Assembly (NCBI GenBank): GCA_000727475.1
Contig: KL647288.1
Span: 2,445,226-2,509,225 of the forward strand
Length of the DNA: 64,000 nucleotides
Direction: 5' to 3'
Source: Sarcocystis neurona
Taxonomy: Eukaryota; Apicomplexa; Conoidasida; Eucoccidiorida; Sarcocystidae
This document shows, in pieces, positions 25,740 to 36,708 of this stretch. The notes beneath the pieces were generated by a model. The model had not been told where the DNA came from, ran no database searches, and saw only the letters and a program-made list of their open reading frames with translations. Each line of letters starts with the position of its first letter. Positions within the stretch are counted from its first letter, which is position 1. Both the position numbers and the translations under genes were made by a program.

Positions 25740-27160
25740 CAACAGCAGCAGCCGCGGCAGAAAAGGGGAAATGAGCCGCACACCCGCAGACGGTGCGACA
25801 GCAGCAGCAGCAGTACTACCGCGGGCGTCACCAGCAGCCGTGCGGAAAGCAGCAGTCCGGCAGCAGCTGCGGCAGCTCGAAAGCTCCTCACCAGTGCAAC
25901 GGCAGCAGCGTCGAGGAGAGAAGAGCACAGACAGCAGCAGCACGTGGAACGCAGGTGTGGGGAGAAGAAGCAGTTCCAGCGGACGGCTCTTCGCAGTACA
26001 ACAATAAGTTCCTCCCCTACGCGCGATGAAGGCAGCCAGCGACACGTGCTGCTCCTGCTGCTGCTGCGGACACATACGAGACCAGACGCCACGGACTACC
26101 GCGGCGCACCCAGGAGTCAGCTGGCGTTGCCGCCGAGTTGTTAGAAAGGCCACTGGTGGTGCTGCTGCTTCTCTCAAGAGGGCCTTGCTGCTGCTGCTTT
26201 CTCAGAGGAAGCGCTGCTGTTGCTGCTGCCTTTCTGAGAAGTCCACTGGCGTTGCTGCTGCCCCTTCCTAGACAACAGGCCGCTGTCCCTGCTCCTCGTC
26301 GGGCTGTCTTCACACTGCTGCTGCTCTTGCACACGAGCAGCCGCTCTTCCTGCTGCGCAGGGGAAATTAGATATCTGCTGCCGCCGCCAAGCAAAAGACA
26401 CGAGCACGGCATGCCTTCCATAACGACACAGAAAGTGCAGTCTTCTCCTCTGCACCACCTTTTTTCCTACCTGCAACGTGCGTCTTCTCTCCTTCGCTGC
26501 TGCTTCTGTTTCTCCCTGCCGGTCCCCCACACGCTTGCTCTGCTTCAGCCGCTCTTTCTGCTTGAGAACCTGAGCTGCTGCTGTTGCTCCTCGTAATCAG
26601 CTGCTGCTGGCTCTTCTATCTTCTGCCGATCTTTCCTGGCTCTCTACCGCTGCCGTCGCTTCCCGCTCGACGCACGGGAGTACTGCGGATTCCTTGGGAA
26701 AAAGGCTGTTCAAGTCGTGACACGGCTCGTCACATCCCCGGCAATTCTTCTCGCATGCGTACATCGCAGTACTGCAAGAAGAGTGGGAAGAGCAGCAGCA
26801 GTCGATGTGCGGCAGTCGTACGTGGACTTCGGAGGCGCTGCCATCGCCGTAAACAAAGCAGCAGCTGCTGCTGCGGAGAGCCTGCCGCCAGTGCAGCAGG
26901 AAGCATCTGAGCGCGTCAAGACAAACGCGAGGTGCAGCAGTAGCGGCGGGGTGGCGACAGAGGGAGGCGCGACCAGCAGGCGCGAGAAAGACGTGAGATG
27001 CCAGAGAGCAGCAGGGCGGAGGACGGAGAGGCAATCCCGTTGGCTGTAGATAAGAGCATGACAGTGAGGAGTGGGTGCTGGCACGCACCGCCACGGCAGG
27101 AGCAAGGGCAGCAGCCGCAGCAGCAGCAGCCGCAGCAGCAGTACGGAGAGTCGCTGCAGC
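25740..27160. repeat. Dense CAG/CTG block
   Basis: CAG runs on the plus strand (25740-26010, 26780-26930, 27090-27160) alternate with CTG runs (26040-26350, 26570-26600). Both strands are open for long distances, so the direction of translation cannot be read from frame length. Confidence 0.6.
26597..26771 (-). CDS. Possible exon, Cys-containing unknown protein
   Basis: A very good minus-strand acceptor (CTTCCCACTCTTCTTGCAG) opens a 58-codon frame with CEKNCRGCDEPC and a Glu/Ser/Ala-rich tail, ending at TGA. Codons favour purine in the first position on this strand. The entry phase (one base) is not matched by a known upstream exon, and the same frame stays open beyond the TGA. The mirrored plus-strand frame is also open. 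Function unknown. Confidence 0.3.
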
Positions 27161-27358
27161 GGCAGAGGGAGCTGTTAAAGCCGCGCGGCAGCAGTGCCAG
27201 TTGGCTCCTTGGTGGGGAAGCGCCCCGTCTACAGACGTATATGCTGCTTGAAAACACTTGCAGAGGGTTCGCTTGCTGCTGGGAGGGGGATGGCTCGCTG
27301 GGCTGCGGTCGGCAGCGGGAAGAGGCAGCAGCGGCGCCAGCAGCTTCAGAGGGCCGTT

Positions 27359-28534
27359 TCAGACGTAGCAGTAGGTAAAAAACGATGTATCGGCACGGAT
27401 GAAGTGGCGCTTTGCCGGGCTGCCGGGTAGCATCACGTCAGCAGAAGGTCGCTTCTTGAATTTCTCAAGAAGACGCCACCACTGTGCGGGTGGTGTGGCA
27501 GCAGACAGCCAAGCCGGGAAGATGAACGTGGAGGAAAAAAACCGGAAGGGTGAGACGCCGTGACGCGAGCAACACTCTCTGGCGATCCTCAGAAGGCAAC
27601 GATTCTCTCTGGGCGTGGCTGCTGGGGAATGCCCCATAGAAAAGACGGTGGATGGCACTGCAGAGGCACTGCAACTTACTGGAGCCGCAGCAGCGGAAGC
27701 AGCAGCAGACGGACGCAGCAGAAAGAGCGGCAGCACCCGAGGTCCAGCAGAAGATGGTGAAGCAGAAGAAGAAGACGATGAGGCACAGCGTCGGAGGAGC
27801 AGTACCTGCAGCGAGAAAGCGTGTATAGCCACGGCCGCTGTCAAATGCGGAGAGAGGAGGTCCGCGCCCGCGCCCTCGGCGCGTCGAGCTGCCGCCAAAG
27901 CAAAGCTTACCGCAGTCTGCACGAACCAGGACTTCTCACTCACACACAACTTGGAAACCCGCTGCTACTGCTGTTGCTGTCATAAGACTGCTGCTGTTGT
28001 ATTTTACGAGCGATCTCGTCGCGTGAGCGTGATGCTCACGCTGCTCCTCCTTGTGCTGAATACACCGCTGCCCCAGCGGTCGCCGCTTCGGAAGTGCGCG
28101 CAGCTGGTGCTGGTGCGCCCGCAGTGGCTGCTGTTTTGAGGTTGCCGCACACGTTGTTGCACAGAGGCGGGAGACAGCAAGTCACAGGAAAAAACATGCA
28201 GCAGGGGAAAAACAGGAAGAGCTAGAGAAGAGGAGAAGGCGGCACACGGCCTCCCGTACGGCGGCGCACTTCTCCGCGCCGTACCCTTCGCTACTCCCAG
28301 CCGCAGCTGCCACTCCGGCACCGGCGACGACGGTTGAAGAAATTGACACCCTCGGAAGAAAAGGCGAAGACGAACTCGCAAGCCGACAACCTGCAAATGA
28401 CGATGGAAAAGGCGGAAAATCGACCTTTCCAGAGCCAAAATGAACGTGGAGCACGGAAAGAACCTCTCCTGTCCACGCAGCACTGGACCAGCCGCAAGAG
28501 CCGCGCCGGTGTTTCTCTCTGAGACGTTTTGCAC
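27359..28534 (-). CDS. 3' end of an unknown protein gene, three exons
   Basis: Terminal exon 27359-27481 (acceptor CCCGCACAG) encodes 40 residues beginning WWRLLEKFKKRPS and ending TSFFTYCYV then TGA. The exon before it, 27911-27961 (donor GCG then GTAAGC), encodes 17 residues with SEKSWFVQTA. Both are in phase 0 at the junction. A candidate upstream exon ends at 28391 (CAG then GTTGTC), also phase 0, and reads FRLFHRHLQ at its end. The middle exon has a poor pyrimidine tract before its acceptor. The protein is basic and aromatic with no recognised domain. Upstream exons would lie in the CTG/CAG block at 28.5-29.3 kb. Confidence 0.4.
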
Positions 28535-28559
28535 CAGGGCCTCATGCTTCAGTGTGCTC

Positions 28560-29270
28560 TGCGCCTACCTTTCCTGTGTTGCTGCTGGTGCTCGTGCTCT
28601 GTTGCTGCTGCTGCTCCTGGTGCGTCCGTGGTGCTGGTCCTGCTATGTTGCTGCTGCTGCTGCTGGTCTTGCTGTGCCGCTGCTGCTGCTCCTGGTGTGT
28701 CGCTGCTGCTGCTCCTGCTGTGTCGCTGCTGCTCCTGCCGGTGGTGCTCCCGCTGCTGTTGCTACTGCTACCGCACATCCGCCTGCTGGTGCCACCCCTG
28801 GTGCTGCTCCTGCTGGTGTTGCTGGCGTTCCTGCTGCTGCTGCTGGTGTTGCTACTGTTCGTCCTGTTGTCGCAGTTGCTGCTGCTCGTGCTGCTGCTAC
28901 TCTTCGTGCTGCTGCTGCTTTTTCTCCCGCTGCTGCTGTTGCTGCTGCATGTTGCTACTGTTCGTGCTGCCGCTATCGTGTGTGCTTCTGCTGCTGCTGT
29001 ATTCAGCTGCTGATGTCACTGCTGGTGCGCTGTCCTATTGCCGGTGAGTTGTTCCACTGTCGGTGCGCAGTTCTACCGTGGGTGCGGTGTTCTGCTAGTA
29101 TCCGTGCTGTCCTGCTGTTGCTGTTCTGCTACTGTTGCAGCTGGCAGTCTGCTGCTACTGTCCTGCTGGCATTGCTGTACTGTTGATGCTGTCTTGCGGG
29201 TGCTGTTGCTGCTGCTGCTCTTCTTCTTTTTCTTCTCCTGCTGTTGCTGTTGTTCTGACGCCGATGCTGC
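28560..29270. repeat. CTG-rich block on the plus strand (CAG on minus)
   Basis: Long imperfect CTG/TGCTGC runs. Plus-strand frames give Leu/Cys/Ala strings. The minus strand gives Gln/Ser/Ala strings, as expected if the block is coding or intronic in the minus-strand gene ending at 27359. No clear exon borders were found inside. Confidence 0.7.
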
Positions 29271-29605
29271 TCTCTGCCAACGACGGCTCTGCTGCGGCGG
29301 ACTGGTATGCCTGTTGCTGCTACTGGTATTAGCCTGGTATTCCTGCTACTGCATCTCATTCAGGTGCTGCTGTGCTGCTGCTGGCGGTGTCGTCTGTGCT
29401 GCTGGTACTGGTACCTTTGCTGTCCTGAGATTTGAGAACTGGTGCTACTCCTGCTTACAACTGCGGCTGTCCATTCTCTTCTTCTGCAGCGCCCTTCCCG
29501 CCGCTTCTTCGCTCCTCGTCCCGCCCATACCGTTTCCGATTCACTACTGCAGCTACTGTCACGGCGTCCACTCATTTTTTCTCAAAACTCCATTCGCCAG
29601 CTTTG

Positions 29606-30314
29606 TTAAACAGAAACATCGTCGTCTTTTCGGAGGTGTTGCATATGGTAGTGCTGCCGCAGCTTCTGCAGCTGCATTCCCAATGCGAAGAAATATTTTC
29701 TGCGCGTCTGAACAGCATAGCTTGCCCAACAGTCTCTTCGCTTGCTGCTATTGCTGCGCAGATCCAGGAGACACCCTTTCACCCGCTTTCGGCGTTGCCG
29801 CCACCTCTGCCGCCTCCGCCCGCGCCACTGTTGCTGCTACTGCTGCCGCTGCGACGGCGCCGTCGACCTCCCCTGCTGCTGATGAAACTGCTGGCGTACT
29901 TCAAGTGCAGCAGCTCCATCTCTTGCTTCATGGTTTGCAGCGACTGCTTATGAAACCTCACTTGCTGAGACGTGTTCCTCTTTGCAAGAGGAGCAACTCG
30001 AGGTGGCTGTTAAAACGCTTTCTTACCTGCCCATGTATCTCCTTTGTTGCCGGTGCTACAGGTGCTACTGGTTGGTTGCCCTTCACCTGCAGCTGCTGCC
30101 AGTGCTCTCCCCGCTTCTGCTGATTTACTCCCTGGGACCGAGGGCTACGTCTTTGCGGTGACGAATATGCAGGTATTGCTTCAACTACCGCTAAAGGGAC
30201 GGTTCTCTTGTCCTTCGCCTGCTGTGCTGCTGGGGATGCTGCCGCTGATTGTGACGTGGCTGTTGGTGACGGAGCTGCAACCCGGTGTGTTGCTTGTGCG
30301 CTTGATGCACGCAT
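29606..30314 (-). CDS. Small coiled-coil protein, three-exon model
   Basis: Exon 30027-30314 starts at an ATG with an in-frame stop just upstream. Its 96 codons are rich in Ala, Gln, Ser and Pro, and it ends at CAG then GTAAGA. A 62-nt intron leads to 29900-29964 (acceptor GTCTCAG), which gives a helical stretch around QTMKQEMELLHL. A second intron (GTACGC..GCGCAG) leads to 29606-29753, with LGMQLQKLRQHYHMQHLRK and then TAA. The phases close to 166 residues. The second half has heptad-like leucines, so a coiled coil is inferred. An alternative is readthrough into a Gly/Arg/Ser-rich frame down to 29779. No homologue recognised. Confidence 0.4.
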
Positions 30315-30326
30315 AATTCAAAGACA

Positions 30327-30608
30327 ATGGACGTTATGTGGTTATGTTCCGACGTGGAAATAGACAATCGTCGGAGGACCTCGCCTACAGCGCAAAAATA
30401 TGGGTTGCTCCGAGAAAAGGAATGTTACTGCTGTGTTGATCAGTCAGCTCCCCTGCTGGAGCCACTCCAGCTGGACTGCGTCATCCACTCCCACTTGCTC
30501 ACCACGACGTTTATGATCAGACACGTGTGGCGGATAGCAGCAGGACTGCGAGTAGAAGGCGGCCGAAATTCTAGTTGCTCAGCCGGCCTGATGAGGTTTC
30601 TTGGCTGA
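30327..30608 (+). CDS. Possible 93-codon ORF, unknown
   Basis: An ATG-to-stop frame of balanced composition (CYCCVDQ motif, few repeats) diverges from the minus-strand coiled-coil gene starting at 30314. No splice or homology support. A minus-strand frame over the same bases is also open. It could be a small divergent gene, an exon or chance. Confidence 0.2.
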   Translation: MDVMWLCSDVEIDNRRRTSPTAQKYGLLREKECYCCVDQSAPLLEPLQLDCVIHSHLLTTTFMIRHVWRIAAGLRVEGGRNSSCSAGLMRFLG

Positions 30609-32669
30609 TGCGCATTCCTCTCACGGAGCTCTTCCTCGTCGCGCACTTTCGTACTGAAAGTCTGAAATGTCACTGGGCACAACTGTGTTTGACACGGCAG
30701 GGACGTGAAGTCGGGACTGAGTCTCCGATGTTCAGCCCACCACGTACTTACATGTAAACGAAAATATTCGCACTTCTCACCTCCCGCAAGACCTTGTGCA
30801 AAGTTCCTCAGTGTCTAACTGGTTTTCACAGTACACCTTTTCAACAAACGACTCTGGACGCTGTTTACGCCACTAAGGATTTGCTTTCTACGAACTCAAA
30901 GTCCTTGTCTCTTCTGAGCTGTGCCTACCTAACCAGTACTTGCGCTTTCTGTCCTTCGAGCACTAAGAGGTCTTGGATGAAGAAAAGGTATCTATACGAG
31001 ATATCTACACAAGCGTATGATGAGGAGTTTCGTTATGCAGACGCATGCCTGAAAATATAATATATATATGTATTAGTAATTATATATCTATATATATGTA
31101 CAACAAAAAATTATGTGTACACGGGTACCCGCACGCACACTAATGGACACGACTGTAGATGGTCACATGTTTCCCACATGCAGAGTAAGTCGCAGAAGTC
31201 TAAACACATGTTCTAAAAACGGGCAGTTCCTCGCATTCCGACGAGGATTTAGGGAGGCCAAGACTGACTGACTCGATCACGGGCGGGCAAATTCTGTTGC
31301 TGGAAGCTACTTTTTTGGAACAATCTGCGCATCAGCAAGGCGTCTCATTGACGCCGCACACACCTGTGCCAGAGACTTGTGTGAAGCCTACACTTCGTTG
31401 ACGGAATTTGTAGGGAGGGACGACGAAGGCGTCTCTCGCAAGAGGGTGCAGAGGTCGCAGTTCACGTGAGGAGGACGCTGATTATTTACGACTCCTTACC
31501 AACTCAAATAATTTGCATCACCAACACACGCAGGTGGACAGGACGGAGACACTCTGCCAAGAAGTGCAATTTTTCAAACGCCGGTTCTCTCCTCGACGAC
31601 TTTGCAGAAATCTACCGTTTTCTCGATTACCATAGGACATATCCGTCTACGTGCAACGACAAATTGCACGCGCTATACAGATGAGTTCGTGCGTGTACAC
31701 ACTTATGCACTAACAAGTGGTACGTTCTTCACGGATGAGCGGGAGCGTACATATCGCTGCAAGCAGTTAGATATCTGCTGCACTACACTGCTGCTCCAGT
31801 ACACGGCTGTTTTTATCTGTACAGCCGCATAGAGTAGGCAGTGCAGAGAAGAAACCTGTACTGCAAATACGTATAACACGCACCTACGTACATTCGTACG
31901 GCACGCACGGGCGTGCGAATCCTCAGACGTGCACTCCAGTGCACTTGTGCTGCGTTGCACATTGCGAAGTACATATACATGTTCACTCTCTCTGTCTCTT
32001 CTAATCTGTACGCAAGTACGTACACGCGTGTCTGACGTATTCGCAGCACAAGTGTTTTCTTCACAGCGGTCCTGTACTCAGCAAAGAAATGACTACATTG
32101 TCCTACCCCACATCGATCCTGTATTCGTCAGAACTCTCCGTCACCCCAAAACCAGCCCGTGGCAAGAGCTTGGAAGGGTTTTCTCACATGTGCGCACACG
32201 CTTGCACGTCTACCGGCGCCGCCTTCTCAAAGCTGTTCTGTCTCGTCGTACAGGCAGATACGTACCTGTTACTGACGACCCACGTGCACACTTCCGCGTT
32301 GCACATGTGTCAGTTCGAGAGCTGCACAGCAGTCAACTGGCAACTGTAACACCAAGAAAGCTAAACGTTGCTTGTTCATGGAGGCTTGGCAGTGCCAACT
32401 GCACGCTTGGAAAAATCTACTGTAGCCGTTGTCACCGTATCGAGCTAAAGGTGTGTTAAGGAGGAGCTAGTAAGTTGCGTGGTTTTGCCGTTCTGCGCGC
32501 GTGAGCGTGTCGCTTGCAGGTTTAGCCGGAGGGGCTTGCCCCGCAGGTATCCTGATGCAATCACTCTGCGGTGGACGCATACATAAAGGCACACATCCGC
32601 ACACACACACACACACATACACACTACCGTAACATTCCTTCCCCAGAGAAATGTCGGTTCCTCGGCTAG

Positions 32670-33389
32670 ATGAAGACTGACGTACTTCCCTTTTGTAGGT
32701 TACTGCTCACAAGCAGCCGCAGTGTACGTACATCTGGAAGTGGATGCACGAGCACGAGCACGGTTACATGCGTCTACCTGTCTGACTCTCTAGCAGTATG
32801 CGCACTTCCATCCTACGCCTGCGTACGTAGTTGCGTTTTCTACATCAAGGGCAATACACCTGCGGACGCAACGCAGCTTGTACTCGCTCCTCGCACCGAC
32901 GCCTGCAGGAGGCTGGCACCACCACTCAAGGAGATCTGCACAAGCCTGTTTAGAATTCTGTCCTACGCATGGCTCAACACGCCCTACGTCACCCTGCACA
33001 AAGACAAACGGGCGTGGTACACTAATCCACCTGCAGGGGATTCCCTACGCCCTTCGCGCGCGCGAAGGTATACGTTTGCACATTTGGAACTCGTGAGCAG
33101 CCCGTTTTGGACGGCGTACATGCGGAGAAACGCGTGTAGATTTTGGAAAGATATTCGTGAGCCATTCCCTTGCACAAATGCCGAGAACATACACATGCGC
33201 GAAACCAGGCATATATATGTTGTATCTACAACAGGAGAGAAGTTTCGGCAGCAGTGCAGCAGCCAGGAAGGTCAGGGGCGTTTACGTGAGTACGTGCGAC
33301 ACACCCAGATACATCTACGCGGAGGTGGCTTAATACACACACTTCACTTCTTCCCTTTTTGTTTGTCTACCCCACGTAGATATCTGTAG
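32670..33389 (+). CDS. 239-codon ORF of unknown status
   Basis: One of the longest open frames in repeat-poor DNA, from ATG to stop, with mixed composition and no signal peptide, membrane segment or recognisable motif. Minus-strand frames over 32984-33196 also look protein-like and end at a good donor, so the strand is uncertain. No function can be given. Confidence 0.2.
   Translation: MKTDVLPFCRLLLTSSRSVRTSGSGCTSTSTVTCVYLSDSLAVCALPSYACVRSCVFYIKGNTPADATQLVLAPRTDACRRLAPPLKEICTSLFRILSYAWLNTPYVTLHKDKRAWYTNPPAGDSLRPSRARRYTFAHLELVSSPFWTAYMRRNACRFWKDIREPFPCTNAENIHMRETRHIYVVSTTGEKFRQQCSSQEGQGRLREYVRHTQIHLRGGGLIHTLHFFPFCLSTPRRYL
33051..33068. repeat. 18-bp perfect palindrome
   Basis: CCTTCGCGCGCGCGAAGG reads the same on both strands, with a CG-alternating centre. 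It sits in otherwise repeat-poor DNA. Confidence 0.9.
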
Positions 33390-34924
33390 AAGAACTTGTG
33401 TATACACGCCAAGATGTGCGCCCATGCACTCACGGTGTGTATGCGAAAGGATTTGCATGTGTGCATTTGGCACGGACACGCCTATATATACGCGTGCGTG
33501 CGTTTCAAGGGTACACGGACAAATATTATGCAAGTATGTGTATGCTGTGTATACATGGGGATACGTGCGTGCGTGCTCTTGACGTATAGATACCTCGCGG
33601 GTGTCGAGCGGGCTAGTCAAGAAATTCCAACGAAGTCTAAAGCCTCGGGGGCGGTCGTCGAAACTGAATGCCGGCAGCACCACGAATGTATACGTACGTA
33701 TACACATACACAAGGAGCAGTTCACACGTCAGCGCGTGCCTAAATGAAAAACGTACAAATACGTATCTGTACTTGGCGACGACCCCACACACGACTTGCT
33801 ATGTACACTATTTATGTTCCTTCTTCGGATGCACACGTAAACACATACACAGACATGTGTGCATTCATATTACCAACTGACTGTGGTACAAAAGCATCGC
33901 TATACTAAGTGACATACTCACATGCGAGTGGATATAGATAATATATATGTTTGTTCCTCAAACACATATGTACGTACACGCGCTGACATATGTGCGTACA
34001 TATTTATTGACGTATACCTTCATAAATATAGACGCAGGGGCAGCTACACGTGTGGTTAAGGACGTGTATCCATATACTGACTCACCGACGCGACGGCCCC
34101 AGCTGCAGACCGTGTACGTGCAGGCGCGTACAGATGGGTCGGTTTTTTGCCGCTGAGAGGAGTGCTCACCTGCTGGAGGCAAGTAATAATATACGTAAGA
34201 TGTTTACTGATAGATACACAAATCCAATAGGGACACGCCGGGGCGACGAAGACACACAAATAAAACAATGTATCGTTGTGCGTGTGCGCATACATTTATC
34301 GATACGCTGACACAGAACGAGAAGGATGCCGTGATTCACATAGAGAGACAGACACACGTCAGCAGGCATCTCCGTACATTCGTAGTGGTATACGAATCAC
34401 ACTACGTAACGAAAGAGGCTATACGGATTATATGGATGGACTAGGTCAGAACAATTCTAATAAATAGCAAGGAGCGAGTCATAACAGCGGAATGGCCAAC
34501 GGGTGACCGCACCGCCGCACCCCTTTTTTCGCCGCATGCAGAGAGATATATTTTGCAATGGATATACAAAATTTTCCGTGCATTCTCGTCTCTGTTCATA
34601 AGGTAACCCCTCGTGAAATGATGTTATTGTAATCACGTGTAACGTAGCCTACTCACGTACGCGTGTATGGTGATGTGTATACATACAAATGTATATCTCT
34701 TCGTATACACGTTTACAGACATATATTTATGTAGATCTCTGTCTCCTCCTCTTTCTCCGTACAGTGAGACAGGCCTGTACGCCTGTCTACTCCCTACAAA
34801 CACATGCCAGTGTTTACATATTTGAGCATCTGCTTATCGTCCATTATTTACATGCGTACACATGCAGACGCGAATACATGCGTACATTATATATATATAT
34901 ATATATACGTGTATGTATGTACTG

Positions 34925-35239
34925 AGCGCGCCAGAGACAGTGGTACTGCACCTGAAGGTGCATACGTCCACTAGTGACGCCTCTCTGTGTGTACGCAGAA
35001 AATTTCCTCCAGTCTTTCTTTCTGCAGGCGTGGCCACCAGGGTCACACACAATCGCAGTTGCGTGTGCTGTCCACATTCGTCCAATCCATGTCCTTGGGA
35101 ACGGCTCGGGGGGCCGTGCACGTTTTCTCGACGTCCGTCTCTACGTGAGCAACCACAGCTAACGAAAATGTGATTTCCTTTTCTGCGTAGGGGCCCAAAC
35201 AATTTGGCTTTCCCATTTGTGTCCCCGTCGCGTCTTGTC
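34925..35239 (-). CDS. Possible exon, reading frame ambiguous
   Basis: The acceptor TCCTCTCCTGCATAG ends at 35240. Two frames after it are protein-like: one contains GKPNCLGPYAEKEITFS and stops after about 65 codons, the other contains NHIFVSCGCSRRDG and stays open beyond 34925. An upstream candidate exon at about 35490-35600 ends at GAG then GTAATA. Phase does not settle the choice. Unknown function; same strand as the exon at 36.5 kb, so possibly one gene. Confidence 0.25.
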
Positions 35240-36519
35240 CTATGCAGGAGAGGACACGCCCGCGTCTATACAACCGCACAGGCAGCACTGGGAAATCTCG
35301 GCTAGGCAGCAGGCGAGCGTCATCAATGCAACAACACACGGGGGAGGGGGAGGCTATGCAGAATTACATACGCTAGGGTCGGCCACACTACCTCCTCTCT
35401 CTCTGTCCCTAGACCCTCTCTACCTTTTCTCCTCCTTCTTCAACATCATCGGCGGAGGGGCTGGCAACGAAAAAAAAATAAGAGTTGGCGATGCACTATT
35501 ACCTCTTCTCTCTCGTTCTCTCGATCCGCCACCTGCTTCTTGTTGGCTGGAGAGCCCCTGCAGAAATCAGCTCCCACGCACGCGCTGCTCCCGAGACAGT
35601 TCGGGCTCCCCAGGTTTCTGCAGAGCCTAAACGTCGGCTCACGATGCAGTATCTCCGTTTTGTGCGACTCTTCCATATATCACGGGGAGCCGACACATGC
35701 ATGCATATCAACACACACGGCTCTCTCTCGTACAGAGCCTAAAGTATCTGTACACAAACTAAAAAAATGACTGCCCACGTACGTACGTGCAAACACTTCA
35801 ACGTGTTATATACATCAGTCACACGTACATGTATCAACAGCGTCTCGCATTCCCTACATATGTAGGAGAATACTCGCCCTCGAGAAAGATGTACAAGGAA
35901 CACACAGAGGCGAGAGACTGGTGCCCCGAACAGTCTGACGTGTCAGCGGGCGTGCGTCGGCAGCTTCTCTCTGCTTCGCAAAAATTTCTTTTCGGATGGC
36001 TCGCGTCCACCTATGCTAGTGCGTACATATGTGTTCACACACACGTATGTATATATACGTGTGCATGTATAGAAGGCACCCGCCTCTTCGTTCTCGCTGT
36101 GTCTGCTGAGCCGCAGCAGCGAACTTCTCATGTCGTTTCAAACAACGCCCGTGGGCACCGGAGACACACCAAAAACTGGAAAACCTTCCTTTTTCCCCTT
36201 CGTGCAACCGGTTTCTCTTCAAAGTCCAAGCCCCCCTCCTCTTCTTCGTCCTCTCCCACATGGCTTCCACTCTCGCCTACTCTCCACACCGCGCTCTCTC
36301 TCTCCCCGACCCTCCCTCCTTTTCTTCCTCGTTCTTTCGTGCTTGACCGCGTCTCTTTACACCGCATTCTCGGCGTGCATGCATATACGTATATATATAT
36401 ATATATGCGCCGTGTCAGTGTATATAAACACATAGACTAACACGTCGGTATACTTCCACAGATATCCTCTGCGTGCAGATCTCTCTCTCTAAGACACGCA
36501 CACACAACAGACAGCAGAC

Positions 36520-36708
36520 CTTGATACGTGCGCCCTCTTCATTGCTCTTCACCACCACACGCGTGGGCGCTGTCTGTCCGGAGAGGCGCACTGCGCCTTG
36601 TCCCTGTGTGCAGGGCAAAAATTTCTCCAGCAGCAGTTGCATGACTCGTGCCACAACGGCGCCTGTGCTGCTCTGCTGCTGGACATGTGTACTGCCTTTA
36701 CTTGCCAT
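36520..36708 (-). CDS. Probable first exon of an unknown gene
   Basis: A 63-codon frame starts ATGGCAAGTAAAGG, with an in-frame stop six codons upstream, and ends in phase 0 at ATCAAG then GTCTGC. The protein starts MASKGSTHVQQQSS and continues with a helical segment around VARVMQLLLEKFLP and a Thr/Val-rich, strand-like part. Composition and borders support coding. An alternative start of the exon is the CAG before QQSSTG. The next exon was not identified with confidence; an acidic frame at 36128-36270 (GEDEEEEGG) is one option. Confidence 0.45.

Larger units (their letters stand above)
30770..34600. other. Repeat-poor region without a recognised gene
   Basis: Ordinary base composition with only small TA and CA runs (31056-31100, 32600-32625, about 33940). 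The longest frames are on the plus strand: 31929-32459 (176 codons) and 32670-33389 (239 codons). Neither shows a domain. A minus-strand donor CAG then GTGGAT near 33030 offers an opposite reading. Confidence 0.35.

Noticed and set aside
28165..28442. Plus-strand exon-like frame (acceptor GTTGCACAG; VEEIDTLGRKGEDELAS)
   Set aside because: Neighbouring exons with matched phases are on the minus strand, the frame has no partner exon, and AG-rich DNA favours such charged frames.
28440..30123. Long plus-strand Leu/Cys/Ala ORFs (248 and 361 codons)
   Set aside because: They read CTG repeats; no domain, and the complement fits the minus-strand models.
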